A stretch of DNA of 64,000 bases from Myxococcus stipitatus DSM 14675 (GTDB lineage: Bacteria > Myxococcota > Myxococcia > Myxococcales > Myxococcaceae), in NCBI RefSeq assembly GCF_000331735.1, contig NC_020126.1, forward strand, positions 9,489,501 through 9,553,500, read 5' to 3'. Numbering within the stretch: the stretch's first letter is position 1; every line of letters begins with the position of its first letter. The position numbers and the translations under genes were made by a program. Under the pieces are notes generated by a model that saw only the letters and a list, made by a program, of their open reading frames with translations, was not told the DNA's origin and ran no database searches. Positions 1 to 8,725 of this stretch are shown piece by piece.

Positions 1-216
1 ATGCAGGGACTCTCGCGCCTGCTGCCACCGTCGTATGTCTTTGAAGGTATGCGAGCCATCGTCAACGGGGGCTCGGTCTCCTGGACGTCCCTGCTCGCGG
101 GGGGCGGGCTCGCGGTGTTCTACATCCTGCTGGCCGCCTTCTTCTTCACCCGCGTCTTCCGGCACGCCGTGCGCACCGGCCTCATCGCCCGCTACAGCGC
201 GGAGAGCGTGAGCTGA
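1..216 (+). CDS. ABC-2 type transporter permease, C-terminal end (partial)
   Basis: Only the last ~71 residues are in the window, so the gene continues upstream and the methionine at base 1 is probably internal. The sequence has one clear hydrophobic span (about residues 31-51) followed by a basic tail (FRHAVRTGLIARY). The PPSYVFEGMR stretch just before that span is typical of the last periplasmic loop of ABC-2 permeases that export drugs or polysaccharide. Known for the family: such permeases pair with an ATPase, which would lie to the left of the window. Substrate cannot be told. Confidence 0.7.
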   Translation: MQGLSRLLPPSYVFEGMRAIVNGGSVSWTSLLAGGGLAVFYILLAAFFFTRVFRHAVRTGLIARYSAESVS

Positions 217-313
217 GGCCTCGGGTGCAGGCGGGGGCTGGGCCCGCTCCAACTTCGCCAGAAGTGAAGCGTCATGCCATGATGTGGGCCTCGCAACCGG
301 GGGGTCGCGTCGA

Positions 314-3300
314 ATGCTCTCGCTTCGCCAGGGGTTGTCCATCGCCGGCCGATACCGGCTCCTCAACATCCTTGGCAAAGGAGGCATGGGGGAGATCTGG
401 GCCGCCTACGACGAGGCCGACAAGCGCGGCGTGGCCATCAAGTTCATGCAGGCCGGCCCCTGGCTGGAGCGTGATGAGCACTCCCGCCGGTTCGAACGCG
501 AGGCCCGGCTGCTGGCCGACATCGACCACCCCCACATCGTCCGCTTCCTCGACTTCGGCTCGATGGAGGATGTCCCCTACCTCGTGATGGAGCTGCTCGT
601 GGGCGAGGACCTCGCCTCCCGGCTCAGCGAAGCGCGACGGCTGGCGGCTCCGGAAATCGTGACGCTGGTCAAGGACGTCACGGCCGCGCTCGAAAAACTC
701 CACGACGCGGGGGTCATCCACCGCGACATCAAGCCCGCGAACATCTTCTTCGCGACCGACGGCACCCGCGAGACCGTCAAGGTGATCGACTTCGGCGTGG
801 CGAAGCTCGTCGAGAGCACCCCGTCCTCCTCTCCCCCCAAGACCATCAGTCAGACGATTCTCGGGACGCCGCTGTACATGAGCCCCGAGCGGCTTCGAGG
901 TCACGAGGGAGACGCTCGCAGCGACCTCTGGTCGTTCGCCGTCGTCCTCTTCGAGGCGAGCCTGGGGCGGACACCCTTCGGGGACACGGAGAGCTACCTG
1001 AAGGAGCTCTACGATGCCTCGAGGGCCGCGGGGCTCATCGGCATCACCCTTCCGCTGGAGGTCTTCCAGTTCTTCCAACGCGCGCTCGCCTTCGAGCCCG
1101 ATGCACGCTTCCAGAGCGCCCGCGCGATGTGGGACGCATTCCTTCCGCTCGCGGAATCCCTCTCGATGCTCTCGCTGCCGCCAGCGGCCCAGGCTCTATC
1201 GAGCCAGCCCCGGAGCAGCGAGCGGACGGGCCTCGTCGAACTCCAGGCGACGGATACGAAGGGGGTCTCGCCGGGCCCGTGGCTCGAGCTGGCGAAGGGC
1301 CTTCCACCCAAACTGGAGGGGCACGCGGCCCCCATCGCCTTGTTCTTCGACAAGCTGTTCATGGGCTTCCAGTGGATGTCCCCCAACGTCATCCAGCTCG
1401 AGGGGGCGCGGTTCCCCCAGCTCGACGCCCAACCCTTCTTCGCGGTCTTCGCCACCGGAGAGGATGACCACCTCGCCACCCAGGCCTTCAAGGGCTACGT
1501 GGACCCACTGGAGCAACACCTCGCGGTGCTCCAGTCCATCGCGCGCAAGGTCGTCATCGCCATCGTGGACGCGACCGGGTTGGGGGGAGGCGTGCGAGGT
1601 CGCATCTTCGAGTTCCAGGAGAAGTTCGGAGCCACCGTCCTGCCCGTCCACGTCGGGGAGCTGGGCGATGCCCTCCGGGGCGGCACGCCCTACGACTTCC
1701 TGCTGGACCGACTGTCGGACTTCCACACGCCGCCGGACGTCTTCTCCCGGACCGAGCGCACCGTCGACCGCACGCGGATGTTCGGCATGAGCGCCCAGGT
1801 GAACGAGCTGACGCGCCTGCTGCGGCAAGGCAGCCCCTTCGTGCTCCTCACGGGGCTGCCGGGCTCCGGGAAGACCTCGCTCCTGGAGATGGTCCGCGAC
1901 GGGCTGGGCAAAACCCGGTTCGTCCGGGTGCGCTGCATCGAGCTGGTGGACAGGAAGATGGAGACCGTGGCCGATGCCGTGATGAAGGCGTTGACCGACA
2001 AACCCCAGGAGGAGAACGCGGCCAGCGTGCCCCTGCGACAACGGCTCTCCCAGGCCTTCCTCCACGCCGTCAAGCGAGCGCAACGAAAGGAGGAGCGGCT
2101 CGTCCTGGTCCTCGATGACGCGGACTTCTGCATCACGGCCTTCACCGAGGCGGGCATCCCGGAGCAGGAGCGGAGGGACGCGCGGGAGTTCTGGGCGTCA
2201 CTCGCCGAGCAGTCGCGCGCTGGGAGCAGCGCGGTGGTCGTGACGAGCCTGGCCGGCAGCCTGCTGTCCAGCACGGTGATTGACGGTTGGGCCAACCCCT
2301 TGGCCAACCAGGCGAGAGTGCTGCGTGTCGGGCCACTGGAGGCCGGAGACATCCGCAAGCTCTGCACGGAGCTTGGACGGCAGATCAACGTCACCTTCGA
2401 CACGCGGGCACTCGCCCTCATCACGGAGCTCTCCGCTGGCAATGTCTCTGTCGTCCGCGGCCTCTGTGGCGCCGCCGTGCGCGCTCGCCGACAGGAGCGG
2501 GCCGCGACCATGCTCCAGTCCGTGCATGTCGGGCGCGCGGACGTGCAGCGGGCGGCGCAACAACTCATCCACACGGGCGATGAGTTTCGCAGCAGCCTGC
2601 TGCCCTGGCTGGGGCCGCTCGAGCGCAGGTTGATGGAGCTGGTTGCGAGCCAGCGGACCCGGACCCCCGCGGCGCTCCGGCAGGCGTTCACCGATGCTCC
2701 CGAGCAATGCGACGCGGCGTTCGCCCGGTTGCGGCACATGGGGCTCATCGACCATCGAGATGGCCGATTGACCCTCACCATCCCCTTGCTCTCCATGTGG
2801 GTGCGCCACAACTTCGAGCCCACCGCGCCGGAAGCCAACAGGCGCCAGCAGCGGAGGATTCGCTCCATCTCGCTCGGAGTCACCCTCAGCCTGCTGCTCT
2901 TCGGGGGCTATTACCTCGCCTCGCAGCCGGGTGAGGTCGCCTGGACGAGCGCGAAGTGTCAGGGGCAGATCCTCTACCCGAGCCGGACCATCCCCGGGCA
3001 GGAGGAGATCCTGTTCATCTCCCGGGAGTGCAACACCGAGGCTCCCCCGGACGCCGAGCCCCTTCGGCTCATGGCCCGCATGGGCACCTTTGCCCGCGTG
3101 GACAAGGCCGACACCTCGAGGGTGCTCCAAGGCGAGGGCCGGCCGGAATCCATCCCCGCGGATTGGCGGCGTCTGGAGTTGCCTGTGACGTTCCGGGACG
3201 TGGGGCGCACGAGCTTCGAGCTGGAGTTGCAGGCAGCGAACAAGAGCGTAGCGACACTTGTCATCCGGAAGGACTGGGTGGCCAATCTCTCTGGATTCAT

Positions 3301-3445
3301 GAAGGCGCTGCTCGCCCTCGCGGGAGCCATCCCCGCCCTGCTCGGGCTGCTCCTCTCCTTCCATCAGGAGGTCTCCTCCAAAGTGCGGAAGTTGTTCCCG
3401 GACGAACGGGCGGAGACGGCGCCACAGCCCCCTCCCTCCGGCTGA
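314..3445 (+). CDS. Ser/Thr protein kinase fused to P-loop NTPase, membrane-anchored
   Basis: About 1043 residues. Residues 14-280 form a Hanks-type kinase: glycine loop GKGGMGEIW (21-29), lysine in AIKF (43), HRDIKPAN (136-143, catalytic D138), DFG (159-161) and GTPLYMSPE (184-192). A second module follows: Walker A GLPGSGKTS near 513-521 and Walker B LVLVLDDAD near 595-603, resembling AAA/STAND NTPases. Hydrophobic spans near 853-870 and 995-1017 bracket a ~125-residue domain, so a membrane anchor is likely. I chose the ATG giving MLSLRQGL, just before the kinase fold; a GTG ten codons upstream (284) is the alternative. Kinase activity is well supported. The NTPase role, such as gating the kinase or sensing an effector, is inference. 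Confidence 0.88.
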   Translation: MLSLRQGLSIAGRYRLLNILGKGGMGEIWAAYDEADKRGVAIKFMQAGPWLERDEHSRRFEREARLLADIDHPHIVRFLDFGSMEDVPYLVMELLVGEDLASRLSEARRLAAPEIVTLVKDVTAALEKLHDAGVIHRDIKPANIFFATDGTRETVKVIDFGVAKLVESTPSSSPPKTISQTILGTPLYMSPERLRGHEGDARSDLWSFAVVLFEASLGRTPFGDTESYLKELYDASRAAGLIGITLPLEVFQFFQRALAFEPDARFQSARAMWDAFLPLAESLSMLSLPPAAQALSSQPRSSERTGLVELQATDTKGVSPGPWLELAKGLPPKLEGHAAPIALFFDKLFMGFQWMSPNVIQLEGARFPQLDAQPFFAVFATGEDDHLATQAFKGYVDPLEQHLAVLQSIARKVVIAIVDATGLGGGVRGRIFEFQEKFGATVLPVHVGELGDALRGGTPYDFLLDRLSDFHTPPDVFSRTERTVDRTRMFGMSAQVNELTRLLRQGSPFVLLTGLPGSGKTSLLEMVRDGLGKTRFVRVRCIELVDRKMETVADAVMKALTDKPQEENAASVPLRQRLSQAFLHAVKRAQRKEERLVLVLDDADFCITAFTEAGIPEQERRDAREFWASLAEQSRAGSSAVVVTSLAGSLLSSTVIDGWANPLANQARVLRVGPLEAGDIRKLCTELGRQINVTFDTRALALITELSAGNVSVVRGLCGAAVRARRQERAATMLQSVHVGRADVQRAAQQLIHTGDEFRSSLLPWLGPLERRLMELVASQRTRTPAALRQAFTDAPEQCDAAFARLRHMGLIDHRDGRLTLTIPLLSMWVRHNFEPTAPEANRRQQRRIRSISLGVTLSLLLFGGYYLASQPGEVAWTSAKCQGQILYPSRTIPGQEEILFISRECNTEAPPDAEPLRLMARMGTFARVDKADTSRVLQGEGRPESIPADWRRLELPVTFRDVGRTSFELELQAANKSVATLVIRKDWVANLSGFMKALLALAGAIPALLGLLLSFHQEVSSKVRKLFPDERAETAPQPPPSG

Positions 3446-3650
3446 TGCGGGACTCGCCGCCACCCGCGGCCTCGGCGAAGTCAGCGGCTTCTCGCGAGGT
3501 CCTCCATTCGAGGAGCAGGGTCCGCGAACGCGTTCCCGACCGCTCCTGGCTCATGGCGAATCAGGAGCAAGCGTGGAGGTCACCTTCCACAACTGACCCG
3601 AGGCTCGCTCATCTCACAGGCGCCGGACGGCTCCGCCCTCGTCCACGCCG

Positions 3651-4961
3651 CTACGCCTCGTCCTCCACGTAGCGGTCGTTCTCCAGACGGAACAGAGAGC
3701 CCACGGGAGCCTCCAGGATGGCCTCCAGTGCGGGAGCACGATGGACCAGCTCACGCAGCGAGACGAGCGTGAGGGTCGACACATCATCCATCGAGCCCTC
3801 GGGCTCCTCGCCCGACGAGAACGCCCAGCCGCTGTCACGCGGGTTGTGGGGCTCCATCCGGTCGGCGAAGCGGATGGGCTTGCCGCCCTCCAGGACGGTC
3901 CGCGTGACGATGGCGGTCTGACTCAGCAGCCGCAGCTTGCGCATCATCCGCTGCCGCTCCTCCGTGCCCAGCTCCACTCGGACGAGCACGACCCGACCCT
4001 CCGCATCGAAGTGGCGGCTGACGGTGAACACACCATCGCCCCACCGGTTGCCACACCCCACCGTCCTCGCGCCCGCCAGCTCCAGGGAGGCCGCGTCCTC
4101 GGGGCTCGCGCGCAACAGCGCGTTCAACTTCTCCAGGTTGCAGTGCGGCCGGTAGTCCACGCCCACCGCGAGGTTCTCCTGCTCGATGCGCTCCTGAGTG
4201 GGCGTCGCCTTCTCCCCCACCGCCTCCATCGGCACGTCCTTCCACCCGAAGACGCCCTCCCCAAGGTCCCCTGCCCCCACCTGCTTCGCGAGCTCGGCGG
4301 CATCCCGACCGTGGAACACGAAGTCCGCCAGCCCATCGGCCGGCTGCCACATGCGGAAGCTCCCCAGCGGCAGGAGCCCCGCGAAGAAGAGCTGCCCGTG
4401 ATCCACCATCACTCCGGCGACCTCGTCCGAGCGCACCACCGTCGCGCCCTCCTCCACGATGAGGTCGAGCGAGCGCCAGCGCCCCTTGAACTCCCCCTCG
4501 GGCATGGGGATACCGACGAGCCGCAAGCCCCGGTCCGTCGGAAGGCCGCCCACCGCCACGGCCCACAGGCCGTTGTACTTCACGACGCCCAGCCCTCCGC
4601 CAGACTCCACGGTCCGGCGGGCACGCTCGACATGCGTCACGCGCTCGGACAGCACCTCCGCGCGCGCCTCGAACCCCTGCTCCTTCGCGAAGCCGTCGAA
4701 GTGGGCGATGGCGTCCGGTGGATTCGTGCGGTCGAAGAGGTAGGTCGCGTCGAACTCCCGGTCATACGCCTTGCCCGCCGCCTCCGCGTCGCGGCCCACC
4801 AGCCGCAAATCCCACGCCTCCGCGTCCTTCTTGCGCGGAGAGGTGGGCGGCTCGTCGTGACGCCAGAAGCGCCCCAGGCCGGGGTCGAGGATGACGAGGA
4901 TGCCTTCGGGCAGGTCGACAAATCCCAGCTCGACGGTGACGGACTCTGAGGTGCGGGCCAT
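3651..4961 (-). CDS. Conserved hypothetical protein with C-terminal DUF2185 (Imm33-like) domain
   Basis: 436 residues, no signal peptide and no membrane span. The last ~90 residues contain DSGWAFSSGEEPE followed by a conserved-looking SLRELVHRAP and a final SLFRLEND. This matches the DUF2185 family, which includes predicted immunity proteins. The first ~330 residues are not recognised; they contain a duplicated style of beta-rich sequence with several tryptophans. It lies downstream of, and on the same strand as, a toxin-like HExxH protein, with a regulator remnant between them. Role unknown; an immunity function is only a suggestion from family and position. Confidence 0.6.
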   Translation of the reverse strand: MARTSESVTVELGFVDLPEGILVILDPGLGRFWRHDEPPTSPRKKDAEAWDLRLVGRDAEAAGKAYDREFDATYLFDRTNPPDAIAHFDGFAKEQGFEARAEVLSERVTHVERARRTVESGGGLGVVKYNGLWAVAVGGLPTDRGLRLVGIPMPEGEFKGRWRSLDLIVEEGATVVRSDEVAGVMVDHGQLFFAGLLPLGSFRMWQPADGLADFVFHGRDAAELAKQVGAGDLGEGVFGWKDVPMEAVGEKATPTQERIEQENLAVGVDYRPHCNLEKLNALLRASPEDAASLELAGARTVGCGNRWGDGVFTVSRHFDAEGRVVLVRVELGTEERQRMMRKLRLLSQTAIVTRTVLEGGKPIRFADRMEPHNPRDSGWAFSSGEEPEGSMDDVSTLTLVSLRELVHRAPALEAILEAPVGSLFRLENDRYVEDEA

Positions 4962-4984
4962 CCGGCCACCCTACTCCAGCGACC

Positions 4985-5218
4985 TCACCATCCCGAGACC
5001 GCTTCACGGGCTTCACCGCGCATGGACGGGGCCGACAACTCCATCGCCCAGTTCGTGAAGGTGCGCCGCCTGGCGTTCATGTGCCAGCGCGGCGGAGCTT
5101 CGATAGCGACCGGGAACAACCGCACCAGCACTCCGCTGGCCAGGAGGGGACGCACGACGAACTCCGGCAGCTATGTCACGCCCAGCCTCGCCAGCAGGTG
5201 TGCCGTGCGCTCGTTCAC
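4985..5218 (-). pseudogene. Possible LysR-type regulator C-terminal remnant with in-frame stop
   Basis: Reading the minus strand from 5218 gives AHLLARLGVT, a TAG stop (5173-5171), then LPEFVVRPLLASG and a further ~45 residues ending at 4985. The LPEFVVRPLLASG stretch strongly resembles the end of the effector domain in LysR-family regulators, where a hydrophobic residue normally occupies the position of the stop. No N-terminal helix-turn-helix is present upstream because the HExxH gene occupies that space. I read this as a decayed fragment. The match is short and the last ~30 residues are less typical, so confidence is limited. Confidence 0.35.
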
Positions 5219-5233
5219 CGCCGCGCGGGTCCC

Positions 5234-6277
5234 TCAGAAGGCGCTGGGGTCGACATAGGACTCCTTGGCGTATTCCTCGAAGAAGGCCCGGATGTCCGCG
5301 TCGGAGGTGGACTTCGGCGCAGTCACATACTGAGGAAGCGACTTCCACATCGCGAGCGCCTGCGTCAGCGTCAGCTTGGAATCCGGGCGATCAATGTTCC
5401 TCAACAGGGAGAGCGCGAGTTCCCGCTGGGCCGTGCGCCGGACCAGCTCATCCTGCCTGGCTCCACTCAGCGGAGGTTGCTTGGCGAGCTCCCTTTGGTA
5501 ACGGTACGTGAGGACCGCGGTCAGCACGTGCTCATTGGCTCCCGGCCCGCCCGGATTCCCCCAGCCTCCCGTCACTTTCTTGATGCGGTCGGCGTCGGCG
5601 GGGTCCAGGCCAAGCTGCTTGAGGTGGGCCCGCAGCGGACCGGCGTCACCGGTCTGGGCCTTCGCCAGGTCATTCCCCAAAACGGCATGGACCGCCTCAT
5701 GAAAAAGCACTTCCGGACTATCGCTCGCCTTCGCCGCGGACCGGCGGATGTGGATGGACTTCTTGTCGCCAGTGGTCTTGGCCCTGCTCGGGAAGTCCTT
5801 GAACTCCGGGTAGTTCGGATCATCGTCGACGTGAATCTTCACGCCTTGCTTCTCCAGGTCCTTGACCAAAGCCCGTCCCGAGGCCGTGTTGCCAAGCTCG
5901 ACCTTGATTCGGCGCACCGACGCCGCGCTGGCCTTGTCCTCAAGCTTCTCGAGCTGACGAGCGTGAGCCTTCTTCGCCTTGAGGTAATCCGAGCGCTTGG
6001 TGAAATCCTTGCGTTGCGGAGGATTGGCCTTGAGCTTGTCATAATCCTTCCAGGCGCCGCTCTCGACCGCCTTCAGGCGGCCCAGCAGAGTCTTGGGAGA
6101 AGACCGCCCTGCGCCCTGGGCCTGCTCGGTGGACTTCGCCGTCGGACGCTCGAAGCTGTCACGGAAGTACGGAGTGGCAGGAGAAGCGTTTCCGGTCGAA
6201 GGCTCCGTCTTCTTTCGCTCGACCGGCAGATGGGTGTGATTGACGCTCGACGGCATCCTCTGGCCCGAGATCTCCAT
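5234..6277 (-). CDS. HExxH metallopeptidase-like protein, toxin/effector-like
   Basis: 347 residues, no signal peptide or membrane span. A zincin motif, HEAVH within LFHEAVHAVL, lies near residue 195. It is followed about 45 residues later by NEHVLTAVL, a possible third zinc-ligand region. The N-terminal ~55 residues are disordered, rich in Ser, Thr and Pro, with a YFRDSFE stretch like the linkers seen at the front of myxobacterial secreted toxins. The middle is Lys-rich and looks coiled. Third-position GC is visibly lower than in neighbouring genes, which suggests recent acquisition. Known: HExxH domains of this layout occur in secreted effectors such as the NleD/M91 group. Calling it a toxin is inference; substrate unknown. 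Confidence 0.6.
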   Translation of the reverse strand: MEISGQRMPSSVNHTHLPVERKKTEPSTGNASPATPYFRDSFERPTAKSTEQAQGAGRSSPKTLLGRLKAVESGAWKDYDKLKANPPQRKDFTKRSDYLKAKKAHARQLEKLEDKASAASVRRIKVELGNTASGRALVKDLEKQGVKIHVDDDPNYPEFKDFPSRAKTTGDKKSIHIRRSAAKASDSPEVLFHEAVHAVLGNDLAKAQTGDAGPLRAHLKQLGLDPADADRIKKVTGGWGNPGGPGANEHVLTAVLTYRYQRELAKQPPLSGARQDELVRRTAQRELALSLLRNIDRPDSKLTLTQALAMWKSLPQYVTAPKSTSDADIRAFFEEYAKESYVDPSAF

Positions 6278-6380
6278 GGCGTGTCCCCATTCATGTTCCC
6301 GCGATGCGGGATGTGCTGCCTGATATGTGGGTTACGCACGGAGGAGGTGGTGGTTACACCTCCTCACCATGAAGCGCCGC

Positions 6381-6419
6381 GCCCAGGTCGCCCACCTGGA
6401 TGAGCTGGGCGACCTGGGC
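6381..6419 (-). terminator. Perfect 14-bp inverted repeat downstream of the prolyl oligopeptidase gene
   Basis: GCCCAGGTCGCCCA (6381-6394) and its exact reverse complement (6406-6419) are separated by 11 bases. The hairpin starts 20 bases after the stop codon of the peptidase gene on the minus strand. There is no U tract, so it may act as a factor-dependent terminator or 3' stabiliser. Confidence 0.5.
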
Positions 6420-6439
6420 TGGCGTGACCTGCCCCTTCG

Positions 6440-8521
6440 TCAGTCCATCAACTGCTGCGAAAGATAGACATGGTGCAGCGCCCATCGGCGCGCGTTGAGC
6501 ACCGGGTCGGAGTCGTTCGAGTGCCCGCCGTCCGTGTTCTCGTAATAGAGATACGGCAGCCCCATGGCCTCCAGCTTCGCGGCGAACTTGCGCGCATGTC
6601 CCGGGTGCACCCGGTCATCCTTCGTGTTCGTCGTGATGTATGGCTTCGGGTAGCGCACGCCCGCCTTCAGGTTCTGGTAGGCGGAGTACTTCGAGATGAA
6701 CGCCGCATCCCCCGGAACCGCCGGGTCGCCGTACTCCCCCGCCCACGACGCGCCCGCGGGCAGCTTCGTGTAGCGCATCATGTCGATGAGCGGACTCTCG
6801 ATGACCGCCGCGTTGAGCAACTCCGGATGCTGCGTCATCGCCACGCTGGTCAGCACACCCCCATTGGACCGCCCATAGATTCCGATATGCGCGGGCGACG
6901 TCACCTTCCGGCGCGCCAGGTCCTCCAACACAGCGGCGAAGTCGTCGAACGAGCGCTGACGGTTCTCCCGCAGCGCGGCCTGATGCCAGCGCGGACCGAA
7001 CTCGCCACCTCCTCGAATGTTCGCGACGACATACGCACCGCCCCGCTCCAGCCACAGCTTTCCCATCTCCGGCAGATAGACGGGCGGCTTGGACACCTGG
7101 AAGCCGCCGTAGCCGTACACCACCGTCGGCGTCACCGCGCCCGGCTTGAGCTTCGCCGGACGCACCAGGAAGTACGGCACCTTCGTCCCATCCTTCGACT
7201 TCACCCAGAACTGCTCCACCCGATGCTTGGAGGCATCGAAGCGCGCGGGCAGCGACTTCACCTGCTTCACCGTGTTCGTCGACGCATCCCCCAGCCACAG
7301 CGACGTCGGCGCGAGGAACCCCTCCGAGCGCGCGAACAATCTGTCGTGCCCCTTCGACGAGCCGATGATGCTCACCGACGCGTTCTTCGGCATCGCCAGG
7401 CGCTTGCGGCTCCAGCGGCCCTTGCCCGGCGTGTACACGTCCAGCGCGCCCTTCACGTCCTCGTACAGGTTCACCAGCAGCCGGCTGCGCGTGGCCACCA
7501 CCGCCTCGATGGCCTGACGCGGCCCGGGCTGGAAGATGAGCGTGGGCTTCGCCTTCGACGCATCCGCCTTCAGGTCCGCCAGCGCATATGACAACAGCGC
7601 CCCCTGCTTGAAGCCGCCCCAGTCCTCCTCGAGGGTGAAGACAAGCTGCCCATCGAGGTGCGTCTGGATGGACGACTTCCGAGGGAAGGGCAGGCGCACC
7701 GGCCCCGCGTCACCGAGCAGGAAGTACTCCGACTCGAAGAACGTCACCGCCCGGCTGATGAGCACCGCCTGGAGCTTGCCTTCCACGTCATGCATGACGA
7801 TGGGCCGCGCGGACACATCCGTGCGCTCCCCGCGATACACCTCCACCGCCTGCTCCAGCGGCGTGCCGCGCTTCCAGCGCTTGAGCACGAACGGGTAACC
7901 GGACTCCGTGAGCGTGTCACCGCCCCAGTCCCGCCCCACCAACAGCGTGTCCGCGTCCAGCCAGTCCAGGGACTGCTTGCCTTCCGTCAACCGGAAGCCG
8001 CCCTCCAGGAACTGCTTCGTGGTGGCGTCGAACTCGCGCGCCTCCACCGCGTCCTTCCCCCCGTTGGACAGGAAGACCATGCAGCGAAGGTCCGCCGGAG
8101 GAAGGCAGTCGCCCCCCTTGAAGACCCAGTTGGCGCCCTCCGCCTTCGACAGGGCGTCCACATCCAGCACCGTCTCCCACGGGATGGTGGGGCTCGCGTA
8201 ACCCTCCAGCGTGGTGCGCTGCCAGCGGCCTCGGGGGTTCGCCTGGTCCTGCCAGAAGGTGTCCACACCGCCCGCGCGGAAGACAGGCGTGGGGATGCGG
8301 TCCGTCGCGGTGAAGATGCGCAGCGCCTCCGCCTGGAAGGGCGCGAAGCGCGGGTCCTTCTCCAGCGCCGCCTCCGTCTTCGCGTTCTGCGCGCGCACCC
8401 ACTCCAGCGCCCGCTGCCCCTGCACCTCTTCCAGCCACAGGAACGGGTCCTCCTCGGCGGCCATGGCCGTGGAAGCGGTCAACAGCCCGGTCAGCAGCGG
8501 TGCGACAAACGACCTGCGCAT
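6440..8521 (-). CDS. Prolyl oligopeptidase family serine peptidase (S9A), secreted
   Basis: 693 residues, the usual S9A length. A signal peptide (MRRSFVAPLLTGLLTASTAMA) implies export. The N-terminal beta-propeller opens with DPFLWLEEVQG. The alpha/beta-hydrolase domain carries the IRGGGEFG stretch and nucleophile motif GRSNGG (Ser ~552). The other triad residues are Asp in KDDRV (~635) and His in DGGHSN (~667). It should cleave after proline in short peptides in the periplasm or outside the cell. The gene is divergent from the alpha-2-macroglobulin gene across 204 bases that could hold both promoters. Such predatory bacteria secrete many peptidases; a role in digestion is inference. Confidence 0.93.
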   Translation of the reverse strand: MRRSFVAPLLTGLLTASTAMAAEEDPFLWLEEVQGQRALEWVRAQNAKTEAALEKDPRFAPFQAEALRIFTATDRIPTPVFRAGGVDTFWQDQANPRGRWQRTTLEGYASPTIPWETVLDVDALSKAEGANWVFKGGDCLPPADLRCMVFLSNGGKDAVEAREFDATTKQFLEGGFRLTEGKQSLDWLDADTLLVGRDWGGDTLTESGYPFVLKRWKRGTPLEQAVEVYRGERTDVSARPIVMHDVEGKLQAVLISRAVTFFESEYFLLGDAGPVRLPFPRKSSIQTHLDGQLVFTLEEDWGGFKQGALLSYALADLKADASKAKPTLIFQPGPRQAIEAVVATRSRLLVNLYEDVKGALDVYTPGKGRWSRKRLAMPKNASVSIIGSSKGHDRLFARSEGFLAPTSLWLGDASTNTVKQVKSLPARFDASKHRVEQFWVKSKDGTKVPYFLVRPAKLKPGAVTPTVVYGYGGFQVSKPPVYLPEMGKLWLERGGAYVVANIRGGGEFGPRWHQAALRENRQRSFDDFAAVLEDLARRKVTSPAHIGIYGRSNGGVLTSVAMTQHPELLNAAVIESPLIDMMRYTKLPAGASWAGEYGDPAVPGDAAFISKYSAYQNLKAGVRYPKPYITTNTKDDRVHPGHARKFAAKLEAMGLPYLYYENTDGGHSNDSDPVLNARRWALHHVYLSQQLMD

Positions 8522-8725
8522 ATGTCCTCGTCTCCCTGGTGGCGCGAACGGAGGGCCTTCAACACGGCCAGGCCCGGCTCATTCCAGGCGGGCCCCACCC
8601 CGCCGGGCGGGCAGCTTCACCCAACCTTCCACGCCCAGGCCACCCACCCTCCGCGCCCCCACCCGAGACGCGCCGAGTCGCCAGGCAGGCAGAACTTCCA
8701 GAAAGGCCGTGCGTTCAGAGGCGGC

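Noticed and set aside
3446..3650. Possible small gene between the kinase and DUF2185 genes
   Set aside because: No frame has a ribosome binding site or protein-like composition; it appears to be a plain convergent gap.
7658..8725. In-frame upstream extension of the macroglobulin gene
   Set aside because: It would run through the divergent peptidase gene; the signal peptide and ribosome binding site fix the start at 8726.
8522..8725. Hairpin-like GGCGGG/CCCGCC arms in the peptidase-macroglobulin gap
   Set aside because: Only six pairs in a region made almost entirely of G and C, so expected by chance.
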